This document shows positions 7,577 through 14,480 of a DNA stretch of 18,851 bases, one piece after another. The stretch is from assembly GCA_020724105.1 (NCBI GenBank), contig DYHP01000005.1, positions 1 through 18,851 on the forward strand. The letters run 5' to 3'. The notes under the pieces are model-generated. The model saw nothing but the letters and a program-made list of their open reading frames with translations, had not been told where the DNA came from and made no database searches. A program made the translations under genes and the position numbers. Each line of letters starts with the position of its first letter. The first letter of the stretch is position 1. Source of the DNA: Candidatus Methylomirabilis sp. Its GTDB lineage: Bacteria; Patescibacteriota; Patescibacteriia; DYHP01.

Positions 7577-7657
7577 GCTCATTTTAGTCCCTGAGCGCAG
7601 TTGAGGGGCTAAAATGAGCCAATCCCGACTTTATGTCGGGACGACAAGCTCAGGGGA
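7577..7657. repeat. Compound palindrome upstream of the FemAB-like gene
   Basis: GCTCATTTTAG (7577-7587) pairs perfectly with CTAAAATGAGC (7609-7619), enclosing CCCTGAGCGCAGTTGAGGGG. It is followed by CCCGAC-TTTAT-GTCGGG (7624-7640) and a closing CAAGCTCAGGGG. The core is shared with the repeat at 2470-2570. The 200-bp gap between ruvA and the next gene holds nothing else recognisable. Confidence 0.8.
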
Positions 7658-7709
7658 TAAAACTGTTTTGAAATTTAAAATTAAAAACTTACGAATTTAC
7701 TAAACTTGT

Positions 7710-8789
7710 ATGAGTGTGGATTCCGAAATGTGGAATCATTTCATTATAGAAAACGGCCCGAAAAGCGGCCTTTTTTTGCAATCTTACGAGTGGGGCGAAT
7801 TCCAACAATCGCTTGGCAGAAAGGTGATTCGCGTTTTAGAAGATGAATTCGCAGCGCAGATTATAAAAATGCCGCTGGTTCTTGATTTATGTTATCTTTA
7901 TATCCCGAAAGGACCAATACTCGCTGAATTCCCAATTCCCAATTCCCAATTTCCAAAAAATTGTCATTCCGACCCCGATGGAAGGTCGGGGGAGGAATCT
8001 CGCGGGAGTCCGAAGGACGACCCGCGAAATATCATTCTAAATTCTTTGCGAGACGTCGCCAAAAAAGAAAATGCCATTTTTGTCCGTTTTGAACCGGAAA
8101 AAATGAGCGAAGGAGAAATTGAGGATTTGAATTTGACGCAATCCCGCGATATCCAACCCCGACGCACCTTGATTTTAAATTTGGAAAAATCTTTTGATGA
8201 TTTGCTCGGCGGGATGCAGCCGAAAACGCGATATAACATCCACCTAGCGGAACGGCACGGCGTGGAAATCAGAGTCGGAAACGGATTTGGCGAATTTTTA
8301 CTGCTTTTAAAAGAAACTGCCCGGCGCGATGAATTTCATCTGCATCCGATGGCGTATTACAAAAAAATGGCGGAATTTTTTACCCCCCCTTTTTCTCCCC
8401 CTGTTTCACAAAGTGAAATAGGGGGAGGTAGAAGGGGTCTAAAAATCAAACTCTGGGCGGCAAAATACAAAAACCAGACCATCGCCGCCAACTTAATCGG
8501 TTATTTCGGCGATACGGTTACCTATCTTCACGGCGCCTCGTCTTACAATTGGCGCAATCTGATGGCGCCCCACCTTTTGCACTGGCAAGTCATTAAAAAC
8601 GCCAAAATCGAGGGATATAAATTTTACGATTTTTGGGGCATTGACGAGACAAAATGGCCGGGTGTCACCAGATTCAAAAAGGGTTTCGGCGGCGAAGAAT
8701 TGAATTATCCGGGGACCTTGGACTTGCCAATAAACAAAAATTTATATAAGATGTATCAATTGGCGAGAAAACTAAAAAGTTTGATTTAA
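7710..8789 (+). CDS. FemAB-like peptidoglycan aminoacyltransferase
   Basis: Resembles FemAB/FemX (methicillin-resistance factor-type) proteins, GNAT-fold enzymes that transfer amino acids from aminoacyl-tRNA to the peptide of lipid II. Visible landmarks are FLQSYEWGEFQQSLGRKV (22-39), YIPKGPIL (64-71), RRTLILNL (151-158), MQPKTRYNIHLAERHGVEI (169-187), YLHGASSYNWRNLMAPHLLHW (about 272-292) and the C-terminal YDFWGIDET...PGVTRFKKGFGGEE. At 359 residues it is slightly longer than usual because of in-frame repeat-derived segments at residues about 73-107 and 225-244. The amino acid and tRNA used cannot be told from sequence. The tRNA-Arg locus begins 2 bp after its stop. ATG at 7710; no strong Shine-Dalgarno. 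Confidence 0.85.
   Translation: MSVDSEMWNHFIIENGPKSGLFLQSYEWGEFQQSLGRKVIRVLEDEFAAQIIKMPLVLDLCYLYIPKGPILAEFPIPNSQFPKNCHSDPDGRSGEESRGSPKDDPRNIILNSLRDVAKKENAIFVRFEPEKMSEGEIEDLNLTQSRDIQPRRTLILNLEKSFDDLLGGMQPKTRYNIHLAERHGVEIRVGNGFGEFLLLLKETARRDEFHLHPMAYYKKMAEFFTPPFSPPVSQSEIGGGRRGLKIKLWAAKYKNQTIAANLIGYFGDTVTYLHGASSYNWRNLMAPHLLHWQVIKNAKIEGYKFYDFWGIDETKWPGVTRFKKGFGGEELNYPGTLDLPINKNLYKMYQLARKLKSLI
7924..8031. repeat. Heptamer array plus GTCATTCCGA repeat in the FemAB-like gene
   Basis: Three copies of CCCAATT (7931-7951) are followed by a partial GTCATTCCGA...GAGGAATCTCGCGGGA repeat (about 7963-8031), the same family as the fuller copy at 15605-15735. Translated in frame (NSQFPKNCHSDPDGRSGEES) between YIPKGPIL and the LRDVAKKENAIFVRFEP block. 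Confidence 0.8.
8378..8443. repeat. Palindromic C/G-tract repeat in the FemAB-like gene
   Basis: CTCCCCCT (8395-8402) and TTTCAC (8404-8409) pair with GTGAAA (8413-8418) and AGGGGGAG (8420-8427), with one mismatched pair and an AAA loop, flanked by looser ACCCC/GGGGT arms. Encodes TPPFSPPVSQSEIGGGRRG in frame, splitting KKMAEFF from LKIKLWAAKYK. Confidence 0.85.
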
Positions 8790-8803
8790 GAGCCCTCGTA
8801 GTT

Positions 8804-8855
8804 TCTCCCTTCGGGAGATCACCTGTGTCCCCGCGGGACATCACCCGTAGGGTGA
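8804..8855. repeat. Triple hairpin string after the 5' tRNA half
   Basis: Three consecutive 6-bp hairpins, each with a 3-nt loop: TCTCCC-TTC-GGGAGA (8804-8818), TGTCCC-CGC-GGGACA (8826-8840) and TCACCC-GTA-GGGTGA (8841-8855). All share a CCC-N3-GGG tip. The first matches the hairpin at 2735-2751. Confidence 0.85.
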
Positions 8856-8870
8856 CAGGGTGACAACTTG

Positions 8871-8974
8871 CCCGCCCACCTTTGAGCGCCCTCATATCTC
8901 AACGGACAGAGTACAAGTTTCCGGAACTTGTGATAGAGGTTCAATTCCTCTTGAGGGCAATAAAGGTGGGCGGG
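8871..8974. repeat. Perfect 13-bp inverted repeat around tRNA-Arg
   Basis: CCCGCCCACCTTT (8871-8883) is the exact reverse complement of AAAGGTGGGCGGG (8962-8974), and the intact tRNA-Arg (8888-8959) fills the space between. G-T wobbles and one A-T pair could extend the stem a few bases outward. In a transcript the arms would put the tRNA at the tip of a stem and bring the outer tRNA halves together. Confidence 0.9.
8888..8959 (+). tRNA. tRNA-Arg (anticodon CCG)
   Basis: Complete 72-nt cloverleaf. The acceptor GCCCTCA/TGAGGGC has 7 of 7 pairs. The D-arm is TCTC...GAGT, with one T-T mismatch at its base and GG in the loop. The anticodon arm is CAAGT-TTCCGGA-ACTTG, with CCG at 8921-8923, U33 and G37. 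A 4-nt variable loop TGAT, T-arm AGAGG-TTCAATT-CCTCT and discriminator A follow. CCA is not encoded, so the cca product must add it. It reads CGG codons. Confidence 0.93.
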
Positions 8975-9056
8975 TGAAGATAAGGCACAACCCTCCGGAG
9001 GCTGGGACGGCTGTTCGAATCAGCCCGAGGGCATGAAAAGTTAAAGTTCATCCCCT

Positions 9057-9082
9057 CATTCGACGGGACGCCCCGTCGGATG
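9057..9082. repeat. Hairpin after the tRNA locus
   Basis: CATTCGACGGG (9057-9067) pairs with CCCGTCGGATG (9072-9082) over 11 positions with one G-T wobble, loop ACGC. It resembles the GTCATCC-type repeats at 15838-15905. It lies just before the next gene and makes the in-frame start at 9080 unlikely to be real. Confidence 0.75.
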
Positions 9083-9115
9083 ACAGGGCGATTCCTCGTG
9101 GAGGCATTAAAAGAT

Positions 9116-9458
9116 ATGCAATCGGAAAAAAAATTATTTCCAAAAATTGAAAAGGCAGAAAAATTCCTCGAAAATGAGAAGGAAAAAGTTTTGCGGAAAG
9201 AAAAAATCTTATCAACCTTTCTCTGCGGCAAAGCAAAAGAACTTGCTCAAGTTTTTGCATTAATCAGCGTTCTTACCTTGGGATACGAACCCAGAGCTGA
9301 GGCGCCTGTTGAAAAAGAAAAGACGGCGCGAAAAATCTTATCAAAAAACCTTTGATGAATTCTTAAAAGAATTTTCCGGTAAAATCGAGAAAAATCCGGA
9401 AGCGTCGGTAAACAAAACCGCTTTTGAAACAATGGATAATTTAATCAAGATGCTATGA
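9116..9458 (+). pseudogene. Hypothetical Lys/Glu-rich protein, frameshifted
   Basis: Unrecognised small protein. From the ATG at 9116 it reads MQSEKKLFPKIEKAEKFLEN, then a Lys/Glu-rich probable helix and FALISVLTLGYEPRAEAPVEKEK. Near the A-run at 9312-9316 the frame must move by one base; the new frame then continues without stops as RREKSYQKTFDEFLKEFSGK to a TGA at 9456-9458. Uncorrected, the first frame ends at 9355. The corrected length is about 114 residues. Its stop overlaps the next start (ATGA at 9455-9458), which implies the two were an operon before or despite the lesion. One extra A in a homopolymer could also be a sequencing error. No function can be assigned. Confidence 0.55.
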
Positions 9459-9720
9459 ATAATTTAGAGAGTTTGGCAAAACTCATCCGCGAATCAACCT
9501 TGCCGCCCGAGGCGCAAACGGAATTGATTTCTTTTTGAAAAACGGCGAGGGAAAAAAATTGAGCGGTTTGGTGAAATTGCTTCGAGACGATAAATCATTG
9601 ATAGAAACGATTTATCACAATTTCAAAGCGAAAAAGATTGCCCAAACCCCGCGAGAATGGCAATCGGTCATAAACGAAGAATATAAAGATTTACGAAAAA
9701 TCCAGGCAGACGAATATTAA
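9455..9720 (+). pseudogene. Hypothetical small protein, frameshifted
   Basis: Starts at the ATG at 9455 overlapping the previous stop: MNNLESLAKLIRESTLPPEA, then QTELISF and a TGA at 9536-9538. Adding one base in the T-run 9532-9536 joins it to LKNGEGKKLSGLVKLLRDDK, then a Lys-rich helix and EWQSVINEEYKDLRKIQADEY, ending at 9720. The joined protein would be about 88 residues, mostly helical and charged. Not recognised. Both members of this pair carry single-base homopolymer lesions, so the state of the locus depends on read support. Confidence 0.5.
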
Positions 9721-9740
9721 CCAAAAATTCCTCAAAACAA

Positions 9741-9766
9741 AAATAGACGCCGCAAGGCGCCTATTT
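9741..9766. terminator. Hairpin terminator between convergent genes
   Basis: AAATAG-A-CGCC, loop GCAA (a GNRA tetraloop), then GGCG-C-CTATTT: a ten-pair stem with one mismatch, A-rich on the left and T-rich on the right. It lies 20 bp after the last plus-strand gene and before the minus-strand cluster end, so it could serve either strand. Confidence 0.65.
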
Positions 9767-9969
9767 GTTATCTTTGCAATTTCAGCGCAGTACCATGGTA
9801 GATACCATGGTACTGTGAAAATAGAGGACGGCCTATTCTAATATTAACCCCGAGGTAGTCCGACTTTAAGTCGGAGACTGCGGGGCAAGGACTGTGTGAA
9901 AAAACGGCTAATGGAGATTCGCTTTCATGATGAGAATTATGGAAGTACGAAAATAGAAGACGACTGAAT
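9767..9969. other. Intergenic region with palindromes, no gene seen
   Basis: Contains CAGTACCATGGTA (9788-9800) and its exact reverse complement (9803-9815), in effect two copies of the self-complementary TACCATGGTA. A CCGACTT-T-AAGTCGG palindrome near 9855-9880 resembles the ileS insert. A loose direct repeat, GAAAATAGA(G/A)GACG(G/A)C, occurs near 9817 and 9950. No coding frame is convincing. Confidence 0.6.
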
Positions 9970-11814
9970 CTAAGGCGCGACCGCGCCCCTTCCTCTTCCT
10001 TCCTCATCCTCCGTAATTTCCGTGGTAATCGGGTCGGGGGTTAAAACAGTGGTCTTGTCAAGCGCAACGTCTTTGGCGGTGATTTCCGACGCTTCAAGCA
10101 GATTCAAAACCTTGCCGACGTCTCCCACTTGCGGGATGACGCCCAAATCAAAACTGACCTCCGCCCGTGAAACCAAACTGGATAAATTTTCAATCCGCCA
10201 AACAATTTCATCTTCGGTATGGCTTAATGTCCCGACCGGCACAATGCTTCTAGGGCCGAAAGAAACGTTTTTCGGCATTTTCGCTTTAACCGTGATTTCC
10301 GACAAATCGTGTAAAGAATTTTTTATCGTCCAAAAAATCCTGTAAGTTGTTTTTTCGCCGACTTTGGGCGGCAGCGGCCCCAGCCCCAAAGCGATGTTGT
10401 CTTCGTTAAAATAACGGCCCGTTGCCTCAAAAGATAAATCAGTTAAAATCGGAAAAATTAATTTTTGGCTTGAAACAAGGCGGTCGACTTTTTTGCCATT
10501 GATTTTCTCAATCAGTCCCTCGATGTGAAAACTGATTTTATAATCCCTGTTCTCAAAAGTAAACGGTTTGTCGATTAAATTAAAGGAAAAATCCACATTA
10601 CCTTCCTCGCCCGGCGCAAGTTCTTTCAAAAGCATTAAACTGTTTGAGTCCCAGGTGACTTTTAATGATTCGCGTCTGGCGCCAAACGGCTCTTTAAAAG
10701 TCGCCCAATCAATCAAACTCTTGTCATTTTTTAATGGGTTGCTCTCAAAAATTGCGCTAAGGGCGACGTTTTGCAAGGTTTTTGCGCCGGTGTTTTTAAA
10801 ATGGACGGCGCCGTAAACCACGTCGCCAAAAGACAAAACTTCTTCTTTCCCGCCGTTAATCGTCAAATCAAGCGCCAAGTCGCTCCCAATGAGCGCCAAA
10901 CTTATTTCCGACTGGTGCTGCAGGATAAAATTATCTTTGCGGATAAAACTGATTTGCGAAACCAGTTTTTCTGATTCGTTCGCGGCCGTGGAAAACGTTC
11001 CGTAAATTTCAAAACCGCCTTCTGAATTCGGTCCTAATTTTTCAATTAAAACTTCCTCTTTATCACTAAACGGCTTAGTCGAGGTGACAAAAATAAAGTG
11101 CTCGGGCAAAATTACTTTTATCGCCGCGCTCGCGGCCTCGACTTCGCTTAAATTTCTGTATTTAATTTTAAACACCGCCTCATCGCCCACTGAATGTTCG
11201 GCGGCAGTTTCTATAGCAGTTTCAAGGATTGAACTTGAAACACCCGCTTTGAAACTTGCCACGTTTTGAAAGTCCGAATTAAAATTGGCCGGCTTATACG
11301 TCAATGTCGCGTTCAATAAAAATTCGCCGCCGATTTCTTTTATTACCGCGCCTTTCAATTTAATTTGATGTTTTCCGCCTGGCTCAAGCGTCCCCAAAAC
11401 CCAAGTATTCGCCGTCTGCGGCGCCGGGTCCGACTTTATCAGCGAGAATTCCTGCGGCAGCATCAAAAAAACCGACGATTCGGCCAAAGGAACGTCGCTT
11501 GAGTTGATAATTTGGATGTCCAAATTGCTTTCCCCGCCGGAGACTATTTGCTCGGGACCTCTGATTTCAAACTTAACTCCCTTGCCGCCGAATTTGGCGT
11601 ACGGCTTAAAAATAAAAAACCCCGCCCACGCCGCCGCGGCCAATGAAGCGAAAAAAACTATTAAGAGAATCAAAAATTTCTTCGTCCTCTTTTCCTTTTT
11701 AATTTCAATGGAATCAAAATTGGGCAGTTTCCCCCTTCTGGTGTAGATGTCGCGCAAAATTTTATCCACGACTCGTTTATTTTCATTGAGGTTCCTTTGC
11801 ATAAAATAATCCAT
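9970..11814 (-). CDS. Single-pass membrane protein with DUF11/CARDB-like surface repeats
   Basis: 614 residues. A cytoplasmic N-terminus with many basic residues (about 1-46) precedes one membrane segment (about 47-69, FLILLIVFFASLAAAAWAGF), followed by a long predicted extracytoplasmic region. That region has several beta-rich modules with the wording of DUF11/CARDB-type domains: GPEQIVSGGESNLDIQIINS, VGDEAVFKIKYRNLSEVEAA, FGDVVYGAVHFKNTGAKTLQ and VGEKTTYRIFWTIKNSLHDL. Such modules are usually structural or adhesive rather than catalytic. The acidic tail ends ITEDEEGRGRGAVAP. It is the last gene of the minus-strand cluster, 76 bp after the DUF4012 gene. The start is taken at 11814; ATG at 11802 is also possible. 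No internal repeat insert is evident. Confidence 0.7.
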   Translation of the reverse strand: MDYFMQRNLNENKRVVDKILRDIYTRRGKLPNFDSIEIKKEKRTKKFLILLIVFFASLAAAAWAGFFIFKPYAKFGGKGVKFEIRGPEQIVSGGESNLDIQIINSSDVPLAESSVFLMLPQEFSLIKSDPAPQTANTWVLGTLEPGGKHQIKLKGAVIKEIGGEFLLNATLTYKPANFNSDFQNVASFKAGVSSSILETAIETAAEHSVGDEAVFKIKYRNLSEVEAASAAIKVILPEHFIFVTSTKPFSDKEEVLIEKLGPNSEGGFEIYGTFSTAANESEKLVSQISFIRKDNFILQHQSEISLALIGSDLALDLTINGGKEEVLSFGDVVYGAVHFKNTGAKTLQNVALSAIFESNPLKNDKSLIDWATFKEPFGARRESLKVTWDSNSLMLLKELAPGEEGNVDFSFNLIDKPFTFENRDYKISFHIEGLIEKINGKKVDRLVSSQKLIFPILTDLSFEATGRYFNEDNIALGLGPLPPKVGEKTTYRIFWTIKNSLHDLSEITVKAKMPKNVSFGPRSIVPVGTLSHTEDEIVWRIENLSSLVSRAEVSFDLGVIPQVGDVGKVLNLLEASEITAKDVALDKTTVLTPDPITTEITEDEEGRGRGAVAP

Positions 11815-11890
11815 TAGAAACAGATGTGCGCTGATAGTTACGCGGATTTACGCGGAAACTTTTCTGCGTCTTTCTGCGTTATTGTCTGCG
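11815..11890. repeat. Tandem TCTGCGT / TACGCGGA repeats
   Basis: TCTGCGT occurs at 11863, 11873 and 11885, and TACGCGGA twice near 11839-11857. On the minus strand the unit AATAACGCAGA is repeated, and its first copy contains the TAA stop of the DUF4012 gene. Confidence 0.75.
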
Positions 11891-14356
11891 TTATTCTGCT
11901 TCTATGTTCGCAGGAACGAATATTGTCGCAAAAAAATTATCTTTGTCCAAAGTAAGATTATACCTCCCGCTCCCATCAACCTGGGGATAACTCCAGAATC
12001 GTTTGAAATAATCGGGCGCGTTAATGACGTGTTTGAACTCAATCGGATTGCTTCCCGACTGCTTTTGTAAAAATAGGGTATGAGTCCAAAAATTCTTGCT
12101 TTCGGTGAATTTGGCCACTAGCGGCGCCTCGTAAACCACCGTGTAAGTCGCTTCTTTGCCCGGATCAACCATAATCCAATTGCCAAAAACGGTTTTGCCA
12201 AATTCATTGCTTATCCGTGTGCCGCTCGACGCGTCGTATTTGATGAATTTTTCCATGCTCGACAAATCTTTGTCAATGCTTAAATTGTTATACGGTTTTT
12301 TAAACATGGCGTCATCAGGACCATTAAAACCCGAGGCGCTGATTAAATGGCTCCCCCTTGGCGCGTAAATTCTGACGAAATTGATGTTCCTTACGCCGCC
12401 AAGACCCTGCCGCTTCACGCCGTTGTGGCGGCGAGTGACCGTCAAGGTGTTGACGACCCGTCCGTCGGGCAAAATATCGGTTTGGAATTCCGCTTTTTCG
12501 GAAATCAAACCGTCGGTTTTGCCGCCGGCGATATTAGTGTTGACGATGTGTAAATAATCTCCGCTGGTATTGGCGATTTCCCCGCCGAAGCCGTAACTTA
12601 ACAATTTTTCTTCCAAGGCCTCGTTGTTAAAATATATTTGGAAATTTTTCTTTTGGATTCCGTTGCCGAAAAATTTTAGAATTTCAATAAAATTTTCTTT
12701 GGAATAATTCGCCAATTTTTCCAAAAACAAAGGGTAAAAATCAACCAAAATCTTTTTGGGCTTGTTTTCTTGGCGGTCATATTCAATTTCAACCGCCTTC
12801 TGCACTTCGTCGATAAAATTTTCCGAACTCAAAACTTTGCCATAATCGGGCATTTCGACGGAACCCAAAAGTTTGAGCAAATCGGCCACAAAACTGGCGT
12901 TGACCGCAATAACGCCATCAACCGTGGGACCCCCGCTATTTTCGTAAAACCAAATCAATTTTTTTGCCGATGCCGGAAAATCAGGAAACCAGTTGGCATC
13001 CTGAAATTCCCAGCGTTGATTCACCAATTTCAAAGGTTCCGGCGGATAAACAAACACTTTGAGCATTCCCCTAAGATCGTACGTCCCGCCGGCGGGGAAA
13101 AAAGTTTTGACGATTTCGCCTCCTCTAACCGCAATCTCGGCAAAACTGCCCATAAAACCGCCCGTGGGCCTCAATTCATTGTTGTTTTGGAATATCAAAA
13201 GATATTTTTTCGGCTCATCGGCGCCGAAAACATTTTTTAACAGAATCAGCGTCTCTCCGGTTTCGTTTAAGGCATCGGAGAATTTATAAAAATAATCCTT
13301 GGCCGACTCAAAAACACTTCTTAAATTTTCCGGCAAGGCGTTTGAGTCAACGGAAGACAAACTGTAATAAGCGGAAGATATTTTCGGTTCAATTGCCTTG
13401 ATCGTTCCTTCTAAAATTTCTATCCGCCTTAAATTGTTGTTTTCCGTTTTTAACGCGCCGATGGATTCGTTGATAATCGGGACGGCGGAAGTGATTTCGT
13501 GCGCCGCGGAAAATATTTTTTTGGCGCTGCGGTATTCCGCGCCTTTTTCGCTTGGCATAATTTCCAGCGCGCCGCGAAGAAAAATATTGATGTCCTCGAG
13601 ATCGTCGTACGCCGACTGAAAATTAATGGAGGCAAGCCGCGCGGCCCGATCAATACCGCTTAAATCGCCGTTAATTTGCGCTTCAATCGCCTTGATCGCC
13701 TCTTTGCCGCGCTCTTGCGCCGAAACAGCGGTCGTTTGCAAATTTTTATACACCAAAACGGCGGAAAACGGCAAAATCGCGATTGCCAATACCGTCAAAA
13801 ATTCGAAAACATGCTTTCTAAAATAAACAGGGGCAAAAGAAAATTCACGCCATCCTTCGATTTCTCCGACATTTTTGTGGGAGTCGCTCAGGGAATGCCT
13901 GTATTGAGTTGTATCGAAATATTGCCCGAGCGAAGTCGAGGGCTTAATTTCCTTTTCAGAAAGAAAAACCTCCTTAAATGCCTTAACGACGAAAACCGCC
14001 GCCAAAGCCGTTAATTTTAGGATTGCGAAAAACAACAAGGCCAACATTTTAACAAACCAAAAGACAAAAAACTCATCGATTATGGAAAATTTTCTCGGTT
14101 TAATTCCAGCATTAAGCAAAGCGGGTCTTTCGCCGCGGAAAAACAAAAGAAAATAATATTTTAAAAGAAAATACCAAGAAAACAATTTTTTTGGCCTTTT
14201 TATCTGGTAGAAAATCGGGGGTTTTATAACGGGCGGTTCAAATCCCCCCCGCCCCCCTTTTATAAAGGATGGGTTAGAGGGGGATTTCAAATCTAAAACA
14301 AAGGGAGATTCACTCCTTTCTTCAGTAATATCTAATTTTCTGTGTTCTGATTTCAT
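11891..14356 (-). CDS. DUF4012 domain membrane protein
   Basis: 821 residues. Conserved DUF4012 signatures are KKYLLIFQNNNELRPTGGFM (about 383-402), the GGTYDLRG region, WFPDFPASAKKLIWFYE and GGPTVDGVIAVN. DUF4012 proteins are found in Actinobacteria and CPR bacteria, often beside polysaccharide genes; their biochemical role is not known to me. Two hydrophobic stretches (about 95-126 and 183-203) precede a coiled-coil-like segment (about 205-370) and the large domain, which is probably outside the membrane. Two repeat-derived segments are read in frame near the N-terminus (residues about 24-39 and 139-169), in the poorly conserved part before the second membrane segment. It lies between a glycosyltransferase and the DUF11-like gene and is probably co-transcribed with them. 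The stop codon is inside a tandem repeat. Confidence 0.85.
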   Translation of the reverse strand: MKSEHRKLDITEERSESPFVLDLKSPSNPSFIKGGRGGFEPPVIKPPIFYQIKRPKKLFSWYFLLKYYFLLFFRGERPALLNAGIKPRKFSIIDEFFVFWFVKMLALLFFAILKLTALAAVFVVKAFKEVFLSEKEIKPSTSLGQYFDTTQYRHSLSDSHKNVGEIEGWREFSFAPVYFRKHVFEFLTVLAIAILPFSAVLVYKNLQTTAVSAQERGKEAIKAIEAQINGDLSGIDRAARLASINFQSAYDDLEDINIFLRGALEIMPSEKGAEYRSAKKIFSAAHEITSAVPIINESIGALKTENNNLRRIEILEGTIKAIEPKISSAYYSLSSVDSNALPENLRSVFESAKDYFYKFSDALNETGETLILLKNVFGADEPKKYLLIFQNNNELRPTGGFMGSFAEIAVRGGEIVKTFFPAGGTYDLRGMLKVFVYPPEPLKLVNQRWEFQDANWFPDFPASAKKLIWFYENSGGPTVDGVIAVNASFVADLLKLLGSVEMPDYGKVLSSENFIDEVQKAVEIEYDRQENKPKKILVDFYPLFLEKLANYSKENFIEILKFFGNGIQKKNFQIYFNNEALEEKLLSYGFGGEIANTSGDYLHIVNTNIAGGKTDGLISEKAEFQTDILPDGRVVNTLTVTRRHNGVKRQGLGGVRNINFVRIYAPRGSHLISASGFNGPDDAMFKKPYNNLSIDKDLSSMEKFIKYDASSGTRISNEFGKTVFGNWIMVDPGKEATYTVVYEAPLVAKFTESKNFWTHTLFLQKQSGSNPIEFKHVINAPDYFKRFWSYPQVDGSGRYNLTLDKDNFFATIFVPANIEAE
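13850..13942. repeat. CCCTGAGC/CGAAGG-family repeat inside the DUF4012 gene
   Basis: Contains CCTTCGA...GCTCAGGGAA and TTGTATCGAA...CCCGAGCGAAGTCGAGGG, arms typical of the family at 2470-2570. On the minus strand it is read without a stop as PSTSLGQYFDTTQYRHSLSD, then SHKNVGEIEGW, immediately before the second membrane segment. Confidence 0.8.
14237..14293. repeat. C/G-tract repeat inside the DUF4012 gene
   Basis: AAATCCCCC and GGGGGATTT close a palindrome around CCCCCCTTTTATAAAGG. TTCAAATC occurs on both sides (14237-14244 and 14286-14293), but the 49-bp spacing is not a multiple of three. Read in frame on the minus strand as KSPSNPSFIKGGRGGF. Confidence 0.75.
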
Positions 14357-14374
14357 ATTTCTTTAGCAAATTCG

Positions 14375-14480
14375 TGAAAAATGAAACAAATCCCACAAAA
14401 CTACGAACTGAACTACGAATTTCACGAAAATTTATTTCGTAGGTTCGTGTAATTCGTAAATAGTTTCGTAGGTTCGTAGT
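14375..14480. repeat. TTCGTAG-type repeat cluster at the end of the first glycosyltransferase
   Basis: Multiple copies of TTCGTAGGTTCGT, ACGAATTTCACG and TACGAACT lie in the 75-bp gap before the DUF4012 gene and run into the coding end of the glycosyltransferase. The last residues, RTYETIYELHEPTK, and the stop codon (14432-14434) come from this repeat. Confidence 0.75.

Larger units (their letters stand above)
8792..9033 (+). tRNA. Interrupted tRNA-Arg(CCG)-like gene, halves 170 bp apart
   Basis: 5' piece: GCCCTCG (8792-8798), TA, then GTTT (8801-8804). 3' piece (about 8976-9033): AGGC (8983-8986) can pair with GTTT as a D-stem using two G-T wobbles. The anticodon arm is CAACC-CTCCGGA-GGCTG (8988-9004), with anticodon CCG at 8995-8997 and one A-C mismatch. 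Then come variable GGAC, T-arm GGCTG-TTCGAAT-CAGCC (9009-9025), and CGAGGGC (9026-9032), exactly complementary to GCCCTCG, then discriminator A. Everything between lies where the D-loop should be: three hairpins and a complete second tRNA-Arg. It may be a dead tRNA split by insertion or a gene with an unusual intron; function unproven. Confidence 0.6.

Noticed and set aside
7964..8037. TCATTC direct repeats as a target-site duplication in the FemAB-like gene
   Set aside because: The 68-bp spacing is not a multiple of three and the left copy is part of the repeat itself.
9088..9106. T-arm-like and acceptor-like tail (GCGATTCCTCGTGGAGGCA), possible third tRNA remnant
   Set aside because: No matching 5' acceptor GCCTCC, anticodon arm or T-stem partner was found upstream; chance similarity is likely.
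9080..9115. GTG/ATG-type start at 9080 for the hypothetical gene
   Set aside because: The extra residues are encoded by the tail of a palindromic repeat; the ATG at 9116 is the better start.
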